Assembly (NCBI GenBank): GCA_959347315.1
Contig: OY365806.1
Coordinates: 20,368,747 to 20,432,746 of the forward strand
DNA: 64,000 nucleotides
Direction: 5' to 3'
Source: Bimastos eiseni
Lineage: Eukaryota; Annelida; Clitellata; Crassiclitellata; Lumbricidae
Shown: one piece after another, positions 11,287 through 23,805 of the stretch
How the letters are laid out: each line of letters opens with the position of its first letter
How positions within the stretch are numbered: the stretch's first letter is position 1
The notes under the pieces: generated by a model
Databases searched by the model: none
Seen by the model: only the letters and a program-made list of their open reading frames with translations
What the model was told of the DNA's origin: nothing
Position numbers and translations under genes: made by a program

Positions 11287-11978
11287 CCCGGCAATGTAAT
11301 GTAATGTGATCAAGCATTTATATAGCGCCGCTCAAATCAGCAGCGCTCTTAATGGGCGTCTGTGCGTGGAAAAAGAAAGGTCTTAAGCGTCTCCGAAACT
11401 GACAAGGTGAGGGGGTCAGTAACTCCAGGCGCAGGGACTGTGGAAAACAGTTCCAAGCTGAAGGGCCAACTTAGGCAAAGCCCTGCGACTGGGCCGATGG
11501 CAGAGCTCATGCGCGGAACAAGAAAAGGCAGCGAGTGGAAGATCGCAAGGAAGCCCTTGCAGGTAAAGAGGACACCGAGATGCTTAAAGATCTTAGGTAC
11601 GTTGGGGCCACCTCAATTAGGCAGTTGCGCGTAAGGGAAATGGTTTTAAACTGTATACGCTGTTGAACAGAGAGCAAATGAAGTGTGTTTCGAATGAAGC
11701 ATGAAATATTGGCAAATTTTGGAATGCCTATCAGACGAGCAGCGGCATTAAGAAGAGACTGAAGTTTGTAAGAATTTGCGGAAGAAAGACCTATGTAAAC
11801 AGCATTTCCAAAGTCTACCCGAGAACATTATCATGGCATGGACTAAAGTAGCATGGACTAAAGTAGTGATAGCATGAGGTGAAAGAGAGCTGCGAATAGA
11901 ACGGAGTTGACGCACATAGTAAATGCAGGATCCAGAAACTGAGCTGATTTGATGACTGAAAGCGAGGGTAGGATCCAA
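11287..11978 (-). pseudogene. LINE 3' end: RT fragment, 3' UTR and tail
   Basis: The minus-strand translation at about 11978-11850 reads DPTLAFSHQISSVSGSC and then VRQLRSIRSSLSPHAITTLV, the conserved block between the RT palm and the DYCN motif of jockey/CR1-type LINEs. The frame then degenerates. Continuing on the minus strand, the sequence ends in GGCGCTATATAAATGCTTG followed by three ATTAC units (11287-11320), which looks like a LINE 3' tail with short tandem repeats. The intervening GC-richer stretch (11340-11640) is then 3' UTR or eroded coding sequence. The same GCGCTATATAAATG end also occurs on a SINE-like sequence at about 24000. Confidence 0.6.
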
Positions 11979-12052
11979 GACAATTCCCAGATCACGAGCA
12001 GAAGATGAAAATTGGATGTGAGGAATCCTGAGATGGAGAGAAACTGAATTTA

Positions 12053-12124
12053 TTTTTGGTAGTTTAGTGGTTAGGGTTCGGCGCTCTCACCGCCGCGGCC
12101 GGGGTTCGATTCCCCGCGACGGAG
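12053..12124 (+). pseudogene. tRNA-Glu (CTC) pseudogene
   Basis: The anticodon arm GGCGCTCTCACCGCC and T arm GGGGTTCGATTCCCC of tRNA-Glu(CTC) are intact, but the acceptor strand is TTTTTGG against CGACGGA, with two mismatches and several wobble pairs. It heads the third copy of the Glu/Ile-like/Ile/Arg unit. Confidence 0.75.
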
Positions 12125-12170
12125 AAACGTTTTGGAGAATGCGTTGATATTCCTACTGCACTTCAACGAA

Positions 12171-12246
12171 TGGCTCGTTGTCAGATCGAACCCACGACTC
12201 TTGTGTAGCGCTATTAGAACGACGCTCTAACCAACTACACAAATAG
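12171..12246 (-). pseudogene. Decayed tRNA-Ile-like sequence (AAT loop)
   Basis: Minus-strand GTAGTTGGTTAGAGCGTCG, then loop CTAATAG, then GGGTTCGATCTGAC. The T arm and the 5' acceptor half are eroded. It is paralogous to 10092 and occupies the same slot behind a Glu gene. Confidence 0.65.
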
Positions 12247-12837
12247 TAAAGCAAGACAAGCAATCACTCTTTCCCAATCACCCGAACATAATATTAACAG
12301 ATTACGCAACACTCCGTAGGCTATCGATCAAAGAGCAGAGACTAAACTACCCTGCGATAGGCGAAAGACAGCGGCGGATCCAGACCATCTAGTAAGGGAG
12401 GCGATTTTTAGGTTTTAGTGGCAACCGCAGGCAAGCCCACAAATCGTAAAACTTATTTACTTTTTTTTCTTTGAGTATCATTCTTCTACTGTCTTAATCT
12501 ATGTAATGTAACCATAAAATGACGTCATATATTGGTATCCCAATAGTCCGATTTAAAATACGCACCGCACAACTTTATTAAAATTCATATTACTTTTAAA
12601 CAGTCTGCTCAATAGACCTAATTTACTTCTGTTTTCAAACACCATGCTGTGTTAGTTAAAAATATAATAAATAGTAAATAGAAATTACTCTTAAAATTAA
12701 AATTTTTAAATAATTGTGTATTATTAATTTAATATCAGTTTATATTAAAAAATATTATAGATTGTTGCTATAATCAATAATATTATTAATTTAACAATAT
12801 CAATATTTCTTTTCGGGACGCTATGAAGAGAACAAAT

Positions 12838-13037
12838 NNNNNNNNNNNNNNNNNNNNNNNNNNNNNNNNNNNNNNNNNNNNNNNNNNNNNNNNNNNNNNN
12901 NNNNNNNNNNNNNNNNNNNNNNNNNNNNNNNNNNNNNNNNNNNNNNNNNNNNNNNNNNNNNNNNNNNNNNNNNNNNNNNNNNNNNNNNNNNNNNNNNNNN
13001 NNNNNNNNNNNNNNNNNNNNNNNNNNNNNNNNNNNNN
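12838..13037. other. Assembly gap (200 N)
   Basis: Exactly 200 unknown bases, a scaffolding placeholder. The left contig ends inside the hAT MITE. The right contig begins at the inner end of the inverted arm. Confidence 0.98.
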
Positions 13038-13722
13038 GGTTTCGACTGTTGCATTATCCTTTAATCAATAAAACTTGTGAAGGTAAAGCGTGTGCAAATC
13101 ACGAAGCGTGATCATGATTAATGACTAAAATCGCTAAACATGACTTTTTCTTATCGCATCATAAATCGAAGAAACAAGACACTGAATCGAATAATACCTA
13201 TAGGCCTATGTATAGGTGAAGGGCCTTTGGACTTTGCCTTCCGAATAGATTTAGGCCTACACATTGATTTTCCGCGAACGGACAATTATTGCCCGCGGAC
13301 AATTCCCCTCGGAAAATTGCCCCCGGACAATTGCATGCCCCTCCCAACTGGGACAATTGCCCCCATGTTAGACCATAAGCTCGCCCAAACTATATTTGCG
13401 TACATACCTAGAAACATACATACATACATACATGCATACATACATACATACATACAATTGTCTTACACTCTGATTTACCATTTTTCCCCAAATAGGGGCC
13501 ATACATGGTCAAATATGAAAGATTAAGCTCACAATGATCACTAAGTTGAAACGTAATGGTCCATGCAGATAAGCTTACTTTTGGAACGGGAAACTTGGCA
13601 AATCATAGACCTACTTTACATTAATACTTTATTATTGATGAAGATGGATTATTCTAATCAATTGAAGCTTTGAAAATTGGCATTAGAGATTGTGATGAAC
13701 TATCGATTTAACGTTGACCAGA

Positions 13723-13797
13723 GGCCCGTTAGCTCAGTTGGTTAGAGCGTCGTGCTAATAACGCGAAAGGTCGTGGGTTCGATCCCCATACGGGCCA
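13723..13797 (+). tRNA. tRNA-Ile (AAT), palindrome copy with 1-bp insertion
   Basis: Matches the 74-nt Ile genes except for an extra A between the anticodon stem and variable loop (GCGAAAGG instead of GCGAAGG). It is 75 nt, with intact acceptor, D and T arms. If the right arm is an assembly artefact, this is the same locus or allele as 10431. If real, the insertion enlarges the variable loop by one. Confidence 0.85.
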
Positions 13798-14060
13798 TTC
13801 GTTTTCAAACGCCAATGCATTTTAATCGGAAATTATGTGCCTCTGCTGGTCAGCTGACTCGGCTATTTATTTCTCATGTTATTGCTCATGTTTCAGAGCT
13901 AGGAAAAAGAACAACGTAGCGGTCTAACTTAGCCGGCCTGTCGCAGGGAAGCTTAGTCTCTGCTTTTTGATCGATAGCCTGTTCAGTGTTACGCAATCTG
14001 TTAATATTATGTTCTGGTGATTGGGAAAGAGTGATCATAACGATTGCTTGTCTTGCTTTA

Positions 14061-14136
14061 CTATTTGCGTAGTTGGTTAGAGCGCCGTGCTCATGACGCT
14101 ATGCAAGAGTCGTGATTTCGCACCGACAACGGGTCA
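14061..14136 (+). pseudogene. Decayed tRNA-Ile-like sequence (palindrome copy)
   Basis: Inverted duplicate of the pseudogene at 10092, with the same CTCATGA loop and eroded T arm. Confidence 0.6.
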
Positions 14137-14183
14137 TTCGTTGAAGTGCAGTAGGCATATTAAGATATTCTCCAAAAAAGGTT

Positions 14184-14255
14184 CTCCCTGGCGGGGAATC
14201 GAACCTCAGCCGCAGCGGTAAGAGCGCCTAATCCTAACCACTAGACTACCAGGAA
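14184..14255 (-). tRNA. tRNA-Glu-like gene with CTT anticodon (palindrome copy)
   Basis: Inverted duplicate of the gene at 9974. The loop CTCTTAC and the stem mismatches are preserved, so the CTT anticodon is not a sequencing error unique to one arm. Probable pseudogene. Confidence 0.65.
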
Positions 14256-16106
14256 ATGTGATGTCACGGTAGAACTCGTTCATATGAACACGCTCAATGT
14301 GACTTTGACGTAATACATCCTTGATTCGAATGCAGTGATTGAATGTCGGGATTGGGGGTTGGGAGGGGTCAACCCCCTCAGTTCGTTTATATCCACCCCG
14401 TCAATTAATTCTGAAAAGTTACTTTCGGGGGTCAAGGAAAACCCCAGATCAGCTTTCAGTGGCACACATATCGACAGTAACCCTCTACAATTTAGCCCAT
14501 ATACCTATTTCAGGTTAGTAGAAATTAGAGTCTGGACATCTTCGTCATGCGAAAAATGCTCAACCCCCAGTTCTAATTTGATAGTTCAAACCCTGTTCGA
14601 AACGTCGAATGTATATATGCCGGATTATTTTGTGTATCATTCTTGAATCGATAAACTTGTGAAGGTTAAGCGCATGCAAATCCCGAGATGTCATCGGCAG
14701 CATCCTGAAAATGGGGGCACAAGAAACAGAGACTGTGAAAAATGCGCGCGAAACGTTTTGTATATGCCCTACTATTTTTCCGAAACTCCCCATTTACATA
14801 GCACTGTGCCCCTATGCAGAGAACTTGTCATAGACTCCTAGTGATTTATGATATAACCAAATTTTTTATTTGCGACAAATATTTGTATTATTAAGTCGGC
14901 TTCAAGCATTAAAGACTACATGCTGCGAATAAGGTACGGAAACCATTCTGTAGGCTATTACATATGGTATGAACGGGCTTTAAGAGGCATCACTTGATAG
15001 GCTTACTTTAAATTCTATGCTCCGGTATAATAGAATTGAATTAATATTGGAGAGATAAACAATGTGGCAACAACTTGCCAACAAGAATCTATCAATAAGG
15101 GTAGGCCTATACTTACTCAGAATGTAGCTTATTAGGTTCAGTTCAAAAGTTGTATTTGTTAATTTAGCTATGTTGTCCAATGTACGTTTACTGAAAACAA
15201 AATTTAATGTAGCCTAACACCTACAAAATTGCACCTAGTGGCCTTGAAAATTTGATATTCAATTTTAAACTGTAATTTAAAAGCAAAATGAAAACAGATC
15301 GTTTTTAAACAGGAAATGTTCAATTATCGTCCGCTATGGAAGCGGGTAATAGCCCTATATATTGGCTATCCTTAGTATCGAAAACATCAATTCACCGTAA
15401 CTTAAGTGCTAAGTAAGTATGTTTTGACGAAGTTGAAAATTTCATTCCATTTACAAAATATTTGGTTAAATATTTTAATCTATTTTATTTTGTTAAAGAG
15501 ATTGTTGCTGAAATATTTTGGTGATTTTTTATCTATTTTTGGGACGCAATTCAGTATTTTGCGTCCATGCAGCGCCGCCACTAATTTTAGGCTTACCTAT
15601 TTTAAATAATAAATTGTATTTAATTTCTCATTTTTATTTCAGTTAAAAGTTTAAAGTGTGAGTTTTAAACTGAGTCACGATTAACTCCCCCATCACATAC
15701 CTAACGCTCTGTAGATCTTCCTGATCGTTTAGTTTTAAGGACTAGGACGGCCTTGGCCCAAAACCGTGCGTTTGCTGTTGTGGGTATCATGTTCTTGGAA
15801 TGTCCTTACACTTTCACTAAAGCACCGTAGAAAATTCATGCATTAATTGGTCTACAGTTATATACTGAGGACTAGGTTCTCCAAATCTGCGTTTGGTTTC
15901 ACACGGGTTTTCCGTTTGAGACAATCTCTGACTAGATATTCTGCGGAAATCACCATATAAATCTATAAATCTAATTATAGGCCTATTATGATTACGAACG
16001 TACGTGTACAATCGGTATGTGGCCTTGAAGAAGAAAAATTATAGGCCTACAAATTAGTACAGAATGCGAATAATTTGGACGGTAGTATGTGTATTATGTA
16101 CGACGC

Positions 16107-16179
16107 GCCTCCGTGGCCTAATGGATAAGGCATCGGCCTCCTAAGCCGGGGATTGCGGGTTCGAGTCCCGTCGGAGGTG
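16107..16179 (+). tRNA. tRNA-Arg (CCT), palindrome copy
   Basis: Same 73-nt gene as 8059 in opposite orientation, with all stems intact and loop CTCCTAA. Confidence 0.9.
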
Positions 16180-18348
16180 AAGGGCGCTTGATTTTAGCCT
16201 TCATAAACATTGGTCTTCTGATTGTCCTGACCTATATGTGAAGGAGATCGAGGCGATAAGCATGATGCAACGCAATGAAATATTCATTTGCTCACAAAGG
16301 GCCGGTCACATATTATATAACGCATAAAATCCCAATTTTTGACATACCCCATGCCCCTAATAACGTTATTTAACAGCAGCTGTGACCCCCACCCCTATAT
16401 TATATAACAGATATGCTACCTACCCTCTAGTATATAAGCACGTTAAAAGACACAATCGACATAATTCTACACCTCCCCAGTCTATAAGCACATTAAAAGA
16501 CCAAGTTTTTAAGGTGTGGTCTAATGAATACCTGCCGCCTGCTAGCTACCAATCAGATCTCCCCAAAGCATCTCAGCCGCCTGGGGTACAATCTTAACCA
16601 TATGGACCGCTGTGGTCAGTCTATCTGAATAGGCTCAAATGGGTCAAGTACACAGCTGAGGGAAATGCACTGGAAATAACAATTGAAACAATGATCGTGC
16701 TTCATGGTCGTTATAATTATATGCATCTACACACCTGTACTTGATATGCCACTCATATGCCTTCGTGCCTGTATTCGTGCCTGTGTTCGTTGTGGAACAG
16801 ATATAATATTATACTTTCATCCCCTATGTATAGCACAGCAAAGATTATATATATATTTTTATATATACTGGTCAATCGGTTGATGTGTCTATTCAGAGCC
16901 GCGCTCTCTGAATAGGGCTGCATAGATGAGGTTCTCTGTATCCTCGGACCTGAGCATTTATTATAATTCCTGGGGGTCACACTGACTACACTAAGCAGAT
17001 CTCGATCTCTCTCGCTCACATGTATATATATATATATATATGCGGCGTTTGATAGCATTCATCTAGTATTCTTTTCAATCTGGCGTTATTACGTAACTTT
17101 TAAATCAGCCTGAAGTCAAACCCTTGCGAATCCTATGTGCCGATGAAAAGGACACTGAACGAATCATATAAAACGTACGGAGAAGCTAAGGTTTTGGTAA
17201 AAGGTCATGTCTAGGTCGAGGACATGAGAATTAGCAGTGCAAGTGTCGGTGAATGAAGAATCAAGGTTGAGGTAAAACGAGGGATGGGGACTTTTCTTGA
17301 GTTGTTCCCAAACAGCTATAGGCTAAACTATATTTAGGTTACTAAGTACTTAGTCCTTCCTGTGCGGGTCTACACATAATTCAGCGCACCTCCTCAATTC
17401 GCCTCTAACCAGGCCCGCGCTTGAGCCTCATCCCACGACATCTGTGCTGCCGCTGTGCAGGGGGGGGGCGATTTTTAGGTTTTAGGTTTTGGCAACCGCA
17501 GGCAAGCCCACAAATCGTAAAACTTGTTTACTTTTTTTTCTTTGAGTATCATTCTTCTACTGTCTTAATCTATGTAATGTAACTATAAAATGACGTCATA
17601 TATTGATATCCCAATAGTCCGATTTAAAATACGCACCGCACAACTTTATTAAAATTCATATTACTTTTAAACAGTCTGCTCAATAGACCTAATTTACTTC
17701 CGTTTTCAAACACCATGCTGTGTTAGTTAAAAATATAATAAATAGTAAATAGAAATTACTTTTAAAATTAAAATTTTTAAATAATTGTGTATTATTAATT
17801 TAATATCAGTTTATATTAAAAAATATTATAGATTGTTGCTATAATCAATAATATTATTAATTTAACAATATCAATATTTATTTTCGGGACGCTATGAAGA
17901 GAACAAATCCTTTTCGGTCACAGAGTTGTTTGGATTCATTTTTTGTGACAACGAAGAAAGAAAAGTCTGAACTCTCTAGACTACATCAAATGAGTGTATT
18001 TCAAATTTCAATAATTATAAATTACTTCAAAATATAATTTACAACAGTGTATATCTTCATTAAAATTTGAACATTTTTGTTGACATTGCATACTTTCTTT
18101 ATAAAGGGCTGCAAAAGCCAAGTAAAAATCGCTAAAGAAATTTCTTTCCAAATAATATAAGGGGGGCGATGGGGGCGATCGCCCCCCTTATGAATCCGCC
18201 ACTGGCGACAGATCAGCCAAGTTAGGTCCCTACGTTGTTCATTTTCCTCGTTCTGAAACAAAAAATAGCTGAGTCAGCTGACCCATCAGGAGCACATAAT
18301 CTCCGATTCAAATACCTTGGCAACTTTTGTATAGCGTTTGAAAACTAA

Positions 18349-18422
18349 TGGCCCGTATGGGGATCGAACCCACGACCTTCGCGTTATTAGCACGACGCTC
18401 TAACCAACTGAGCTAACGGGCC
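18349..18422 (-). tRNA. tRNA-Ile (anticodon AAT)
   Basis: 74 nt with intact cloverleaf, identical in its arms to the gene at 4124. About 250 bp of the 3' spacer (TCATCAATCTTTCGTTTAC, then a CGATAGG segment) is paralogous to 4198-4450, showing common descent of the units. The next gene, tRNA-Arg, lies only 845 bp away because this spacer lacks the transposon found at 4741. Confidence 0.93.
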
Positions 18423-19266
18423 ATCTTCAAGAAAATTCGTTTTTCATCAATCTTTCGTTTACTCTAGCTAAACGATAGGCATTCAGGCAACCTAACAAGC
18501 ATCCGAACATCGTTCAAGAGGCCTAGCGAATTAAACAGCACTTCCATCCTAACTCACAAACCCAGGTAAAAAGAAACTTGCCAAGGGTACTTGAAGAATT
18601 CTTTGGTATTTTGAGGATGCTGAATCTAAATTATTAATTTACAACCGGCTGCCAGTTGTGAAAAGGCGCTTTAGAAATATGTAGGGCCTAAATACAATGC
18701 AATATACGGCTCTAGTTATAGGCCTATAGGCCTCTATAATTATGTATTTGGACAAATTAATTTTAAGTCTATATAAATAGAATAATAATAATAATCCGAA
18801 AGAACGACGACAATCACCTATCAAGTCCCGCCGTCTCAGGCTCTCAGCAACACAGCAGAAACGGAACCAGTAACGGGGAGAAAGGAAGGAAAGATGTAAA
18901 ACATTACGGGATGGACTAAATACGTCACTGGCTTAAGCATTAAAGGCGTGAACAGCCTAAATGTGTCCTAGTTGTAAGATGCATTTATATATTGGCATAA
19001 TAATAAATGAAAAGCTATCATAAAATAGAACAATTCATAATAACAGATTTACGCGTCCTGTTTTACATGTACTTATGGGGAAATTGTTATTCATAGCCAG
19101 GATACGAATTGGCAAGTTTTACGTTCCAATTGTGAGTAGTTGTGTGCATATGAATATTTCATTACGTTGCATCACGCTTATCGCCTCGATCTCCTTGACA
19201 TATAGGTCGGGACAATCAGAAGACCAATGTTTACATTAAGACTGAAGGCTAAAATCAAGCGCCCTT

Positions 19267-19339
19267 CACCTCCGACGGGACTCGAACCCGCAATCCCCGG
19301 CTTAGGAGGCCGATGCCTTATCCATTAGGCCACGGAGGC
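19267..19339 (-). tRNA. tRNA-Arg (anticodon CCT)
   Basis: 73 nt, same sequence as 8059: GCCTCCG/CGGAGGT acceptor stem, loop CTCCTAA, T arm GGGTTCGAGTCCC. It is followed 114 bp later by a nested transposon block. Confidence 0.93.
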
Positions 19340-22244
19340 GCGTCGTACATCATTCGCATGCCACCGTCCATATTATACGCATTCTGTAGACCTGTATCTT
19401 CAAAGTGACATACTGATTGTACACGATCACTCATCATAATTATGATATATAGAGGTCGTCCATAAATGATGCCTGGCGCCTAGAGGACGATGTCGATGTG
19501 TGACGAGGGGATGGGTCCACGAAATGTGACGTCACATCATGATATTAACGTCAAAATGTGTAACTTCGCTAAAATTTAGGCCTACTCAATTAAACTTTCA
19601 CATAACTAACAATAATTGTCACCACAATTTAGCAACGCTAGATATGATTACTGCATTCCTAATTTCTTTTTATTGTGTACTTATACTCTTGCTGTCAATT
19701 TTGTGGGTTTGCAAGTGAGGTATCCATTTTGTAACACACAATGAGGGGGACTTTGTGAAATAGATGGCGCCAGTATAAAATGTGAGCAAGCTACCCGAGG
19801 TAAAAATTGTGTGCTTGATGTTGATTGGTTGTTGTGCTGTATGTTCTGCACGTAAAAGTAATCTAAAAGTTCGCCAGATTATAAAATTTATGTATTTATC
19901 CATAATTATAATTCTTATGCCAGCCATTAATCGGAACAACATAAACAAACAACGCGTCACCAATAAAAAAATTTCGTAGACCTATGTGCATACTTTCGCC
20001 ACCTGTTTCTAATTAAGGAACTGCCCACATAGTATATAACGCTCAAGGGGTAGGTGGGTGTGTTCCTGTTTTGTTAGCGTTATATTGTGTATGGTGGGGT
20101 AGATTGAAAGTTTCGTTATATAACACTTTTTCAGCTTATACTATTTTGCCTATTTGCGTGTTAATTGGAAATTCCATGTATCACGGACCTTCATTGTTTA
20201 ATCGAAGTTCACATGCAATACGTTGTGAACCAAAACTAGCACCATTAGCTGCCACCTGGCGAATTGATTTGCCGTTCTCACTTATTATTTAAAAATCCAC
20301 TTTTTACAATTTCCTGCTTACAATTTTAACAATTTCCTGTGCATAGCTTTAAACGCTCCTAAATTCAATTCTGTATGGTTTATTTTGATTCTGGTTTAAG
20401 TTTAAATTAATTCACTTGAAATAATTATTTCGGTAGGTATTATCAAGATGTTTGATTTTATTTTCTATAGTATGTGTAAATAGTTTATATGGTTGCCTAA
20501 ATACCCAATTGTAGTTATAGCACACACTCGATCTGTATCATACGCTATTAAAAAGGCTGTACTGCGAACCTAACGATAAATACCTGATAGTGCAATATTA
20601 AACCAATCCATTCTGTGCGATACTGTAATCCTCAATTCCGTAGCAAAACAAAAAGAAAACAAAAATGGTGTTTTTACTTTTAGATAGGATTTACGTCACT
20701 ACCATGTAGTATCATGCTGTGGCATGGTGGCCGATCGGTTACAGCGAGGACCTCGGTATATAAAGGCCGCAGGCCAGGACATGCAATTGAAATTTATCGT
20801 GTACAACAGTTGGCCTACAGTACCATGTCGATACTCATACGATATCTCATCAAATACAGAAAATAGAGCTATAGTGTCTACATGGATTTAAGTTAGAATT
20901 GAAGTCTGCACAAATAGGTGGCAAGAATTTCTAGGTGTAGGCTTGTTCTATTTAGGTATGGTGGTCTGAAAACGTACTATTGTGAAAATGCAGTGAAATG
21001 CCATTATTAGCGTAGAATTAAAGACAGCAAGTAATGTTTATATTTACCATTTTAAAAGGTATTGTCATGCCATACACTGTCACCAGTAACCACAGCTTCC
21101 TTAGAAACTAGTCACTTAGCAACCAGCCACTTAGCCACCAACTTCCTTAACAACCATCCTACTTCACAAGCATCTTCAAGACCAGCCTCTTTTGCAAATA
21201 TCTTCATTACAACAATTCATATCTCAGGTCAGCCTCACACTTCTTCTATGCAGCTATTAATCAATTTACAGATGCTAATTTAAACAAATGAACACCAACG
21301 TTATATTAATATTGTGACCCAGGAATGTCTACTTATGGTAGATAAGTTCAGACGTATTGCATGTATGAACAGTGGCAGAAGTGTGTTACAAGCTCCACTG
21401 GAATGCTTTATACAGTATCCAACATTCGCCATATCAGTAGGCACATTCAATTGGATTTCCACATAACATCCAATCAGTTTCTTTAAGGACCTGATTACCA
21501 AACTGTATGCAATGCGATTTTAAACAGCCAAACTCAAGCAAAAGTGCACATCTAGTTGCATTGCAATCACTGAGCAGAATTTAAAGATCATAAACAGAGT
21601 TGGAATGCACAATAATGTGCTGTGCACAAACAAAACAACCATATAAATTGTTCATTAATTTTTATATGACATCCTCAAATTTAAATTAGCAACATATGCA
21701 TTCTTAAGTAGATAAAACAGAATAGTATCCATGGAACGGTCCTGTCTGACTGCTGAAAATCTGGAAATGAGCAGACAAGCTAGCATGCCATTTCACTGAT
21801 ACTATAGGTTAATCAAGCCCCTTAGAAATAATTCAGACAACCGTAACAGCATTACATTGTTTAGTAAATTCATAATTCCTAGTAATTTCGCATCACAAGT
21901 AACTGACCGAAAAGCACAGCACACATATAAACATGCACTGACCTAGTTTTATCAAAAGCAGATGTGAAAGGAAATATTTAGCCATAATGTATCATGGAAA
22001 TAGAACAGTACAGCTTACTAATTGTGTGAAGAAGTGTCAGAGAGTTTGACCAGTTTGTGCTTCTTTGTCAATGAATATCCAGATAGTCTAGGCTGTTGAC
22101 TGGCTTTATTCGTGAACTTTTTTGTAAAATTCTAAGCCACGCAGTTAAAGATCCGCCTTGCAATCAACAAAACTATATCATGACCACCAGAACACACAGC
22201 CTTTCCAGTGTTTCACTCAATGTGAGTAGTTCCAGTGGGTCACA

Positions 22245-22994
22245 GAGTTGATCATACTTTTCTTGCAGTGATCACAGCGGTTTGATCTGAAGACTGACAA
22301 AGCAATATAGCCGCTAACATAGAAAATGATGTTGGCATCAATGGATATTCGAATATTGGAATGTCAGTTCTTCCACTATCTTATCCGCAGAACTGTTTTC
22401 AACTGAAAGTGAAACCTGCGCACCCGTGTGAATGTTGTCGTCTAGCTCAGACAACGAGAATGCAAGCAGTTCAAAAGTTATAATGAAGTAATGATCAGCG
22501 TAGGTCTGAATGTTTTTGTCATCTCTGTGGATGAGGCTGCAACAAACCAGAACTCCTATGTTTTTCCTCTGCAGCGCCCAGCTACAGACAACCATCATTG
22601 ATTCAGTCACTGGCCAGCCAATTTTCCTCATCTTCAACCCAGACCATGACCTAGAATGTGTACAATAATCCAGTGTCCACCAATGGGCTACAACTTGCCC
22701 CCGGAAGGTTGAACAGCATAGTTCCATCCCATAGTAGACCTTTTAAACTTATGCTGCTATGTCTCTCAAAAGCACACTAGTTGAGTCCTGCAATACTCCA
22801 GCGTAAACAGGCAAACGTTGAGTAACTTTCCGTGAAACTGGCAACTTCAACGAGTCAGCAAGTGATGGTTTGCGGTTCCATGCCACCAGTGAGAACAAGC
22901 CAAACTGGATGAGCCACTCTTCTCTCCAAATTGCTCTTATCCACTTCCCAAATAAATCCTTATAAACTTGAATGAATAAGGCATGATATGACAA
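22245..22994 (-). pseudogene. Decayed DNA-transposon ORF, possibly P/THAP9-like
   Basis: Two adjoining minus-strand open segments (22994-22749 and 22727-22338) and a frameshifted continuation give a coding-looking string. The most telling piece is DANIIFYVSGYIALSV, soon followed by CDHCKKSM. A YVAGY-type motif followed by CxxC is typical of the C-terminal part of P-element/THAP9-like and related transposases. The upstream segments (for example VTQRLPVYAGVLQDST and ENSSADKIVEELTFQYS) are not recognised. Stops and frameshifts show that it is dead. The assignment is tentative; a decayed host retrogene is an alternative. Confidence 0.35.
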
Positions 22995-23805
22995 CTTTGT
23001 GTCGTCGATGATTTAATGGCCCTTGTTTGCCTCATAAGTTGCAGATTTTGGGGATTTGTATCCACTTCGACACCCATATCCTGCACAGTTTACCATATTG
23101 TAAGGCAAAATTATTCTACAGATAAATAAACAAAAAGAAATGCCATGATGAACAATTGAAATTTCTAAGTACTGTGAATGGTCAATTCTTAATGTTTCAC
23201 AGTAAAAACTTAGAATTTAAACAAAGAGCAGTTCTTAGTCAAAATTAGAGTTAAAATAGGGTCAACCACTCTTTTTGCTGGCCGAAAACAGTAAAATTAA
23301 GGAAACTCGGTTAAGAGTTACTGTGCCTACGCAGACCAAAAATTCCGAAGCACATATCTGTCAAGTTGAAACACACATTCTCTTTCACGTTCGACGACAC
23401 ATTCAGCTGGAGAGTGATATCCCCAGGCAATAACCTTTAAGAACGGTCTTACACGGCATACAGGCCTACGCCATTTACACCACATACACACCACTAACCT
23501 CTCCTCAATACACCTAACGGCATACAGGCTATCAAAAACACTACAACGCTGTTTCTCTGCTTGACCACGACGTGTTTCATGATTAAAATATTAATAAGTC
23601 TCAGCATTTCATCGTAGATTGAATTACTTACCAATTTATGAAGTTTGTAGGGTCCATCAAAACTAATTTTTAAAGCTATATTATAACGCGAACAACTTTA
23701 AACTCGATTTCAGACGAATCACTGTATGCTCCGCATGTCGACCAACTGACATGCACAACCGACGTCAGAATCGTCTGCGGTAACGGTCCTGGCCTTCGAC
23801 CTATT

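Larger units (their letters stand above)
13038..17458 (-). repeat. Right arm of 4.4 kb palindrome
   Basis: Inverted copy of 6780-11187 beginning exactly at the gap edge. It ends at an abrupt junction where GCTGCCGCTGTG is followed by a G-run and the internal hAT sequence, rather than by the natural neighbour of the left arm. Small differences from the left arm (single substitutions, 1-bp indels, one extra A in tRNA-Ile) are at the level of allelic variation. Confidence 0.95.
12369..18204. mobile_element. hAT-type MITE, split by palindrome and gap
   Basis: The left terminus CAGCGGCGGATCCAGA (12369) and the inverse of the right terminus CAGTGGCGGATTCATA (ending 18204) are hAT-like TIRs. The flanking 8-mers GCGAAAGA (12361-12368) and GCGACAGA (18205-18212) match at 7 of 8 positions. 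The paralogous spacer at about 10280 (CTGCGACAGGCCGGCTAAG) is an approximate empty site. The element's left 440 bp appear twice, at 12399-12837 (ending at the N gap) and 17465-17908, with about 2% divergence. Its right 296 bp occur only once, so the element itself is about 765 bp. Everything between 12838 and 17464 is foreign to it. Confidence 0.85.

Noticed and set aside
12821..13071. Open frames crossing the N gap
   Set aside because: Made of unknown bases.
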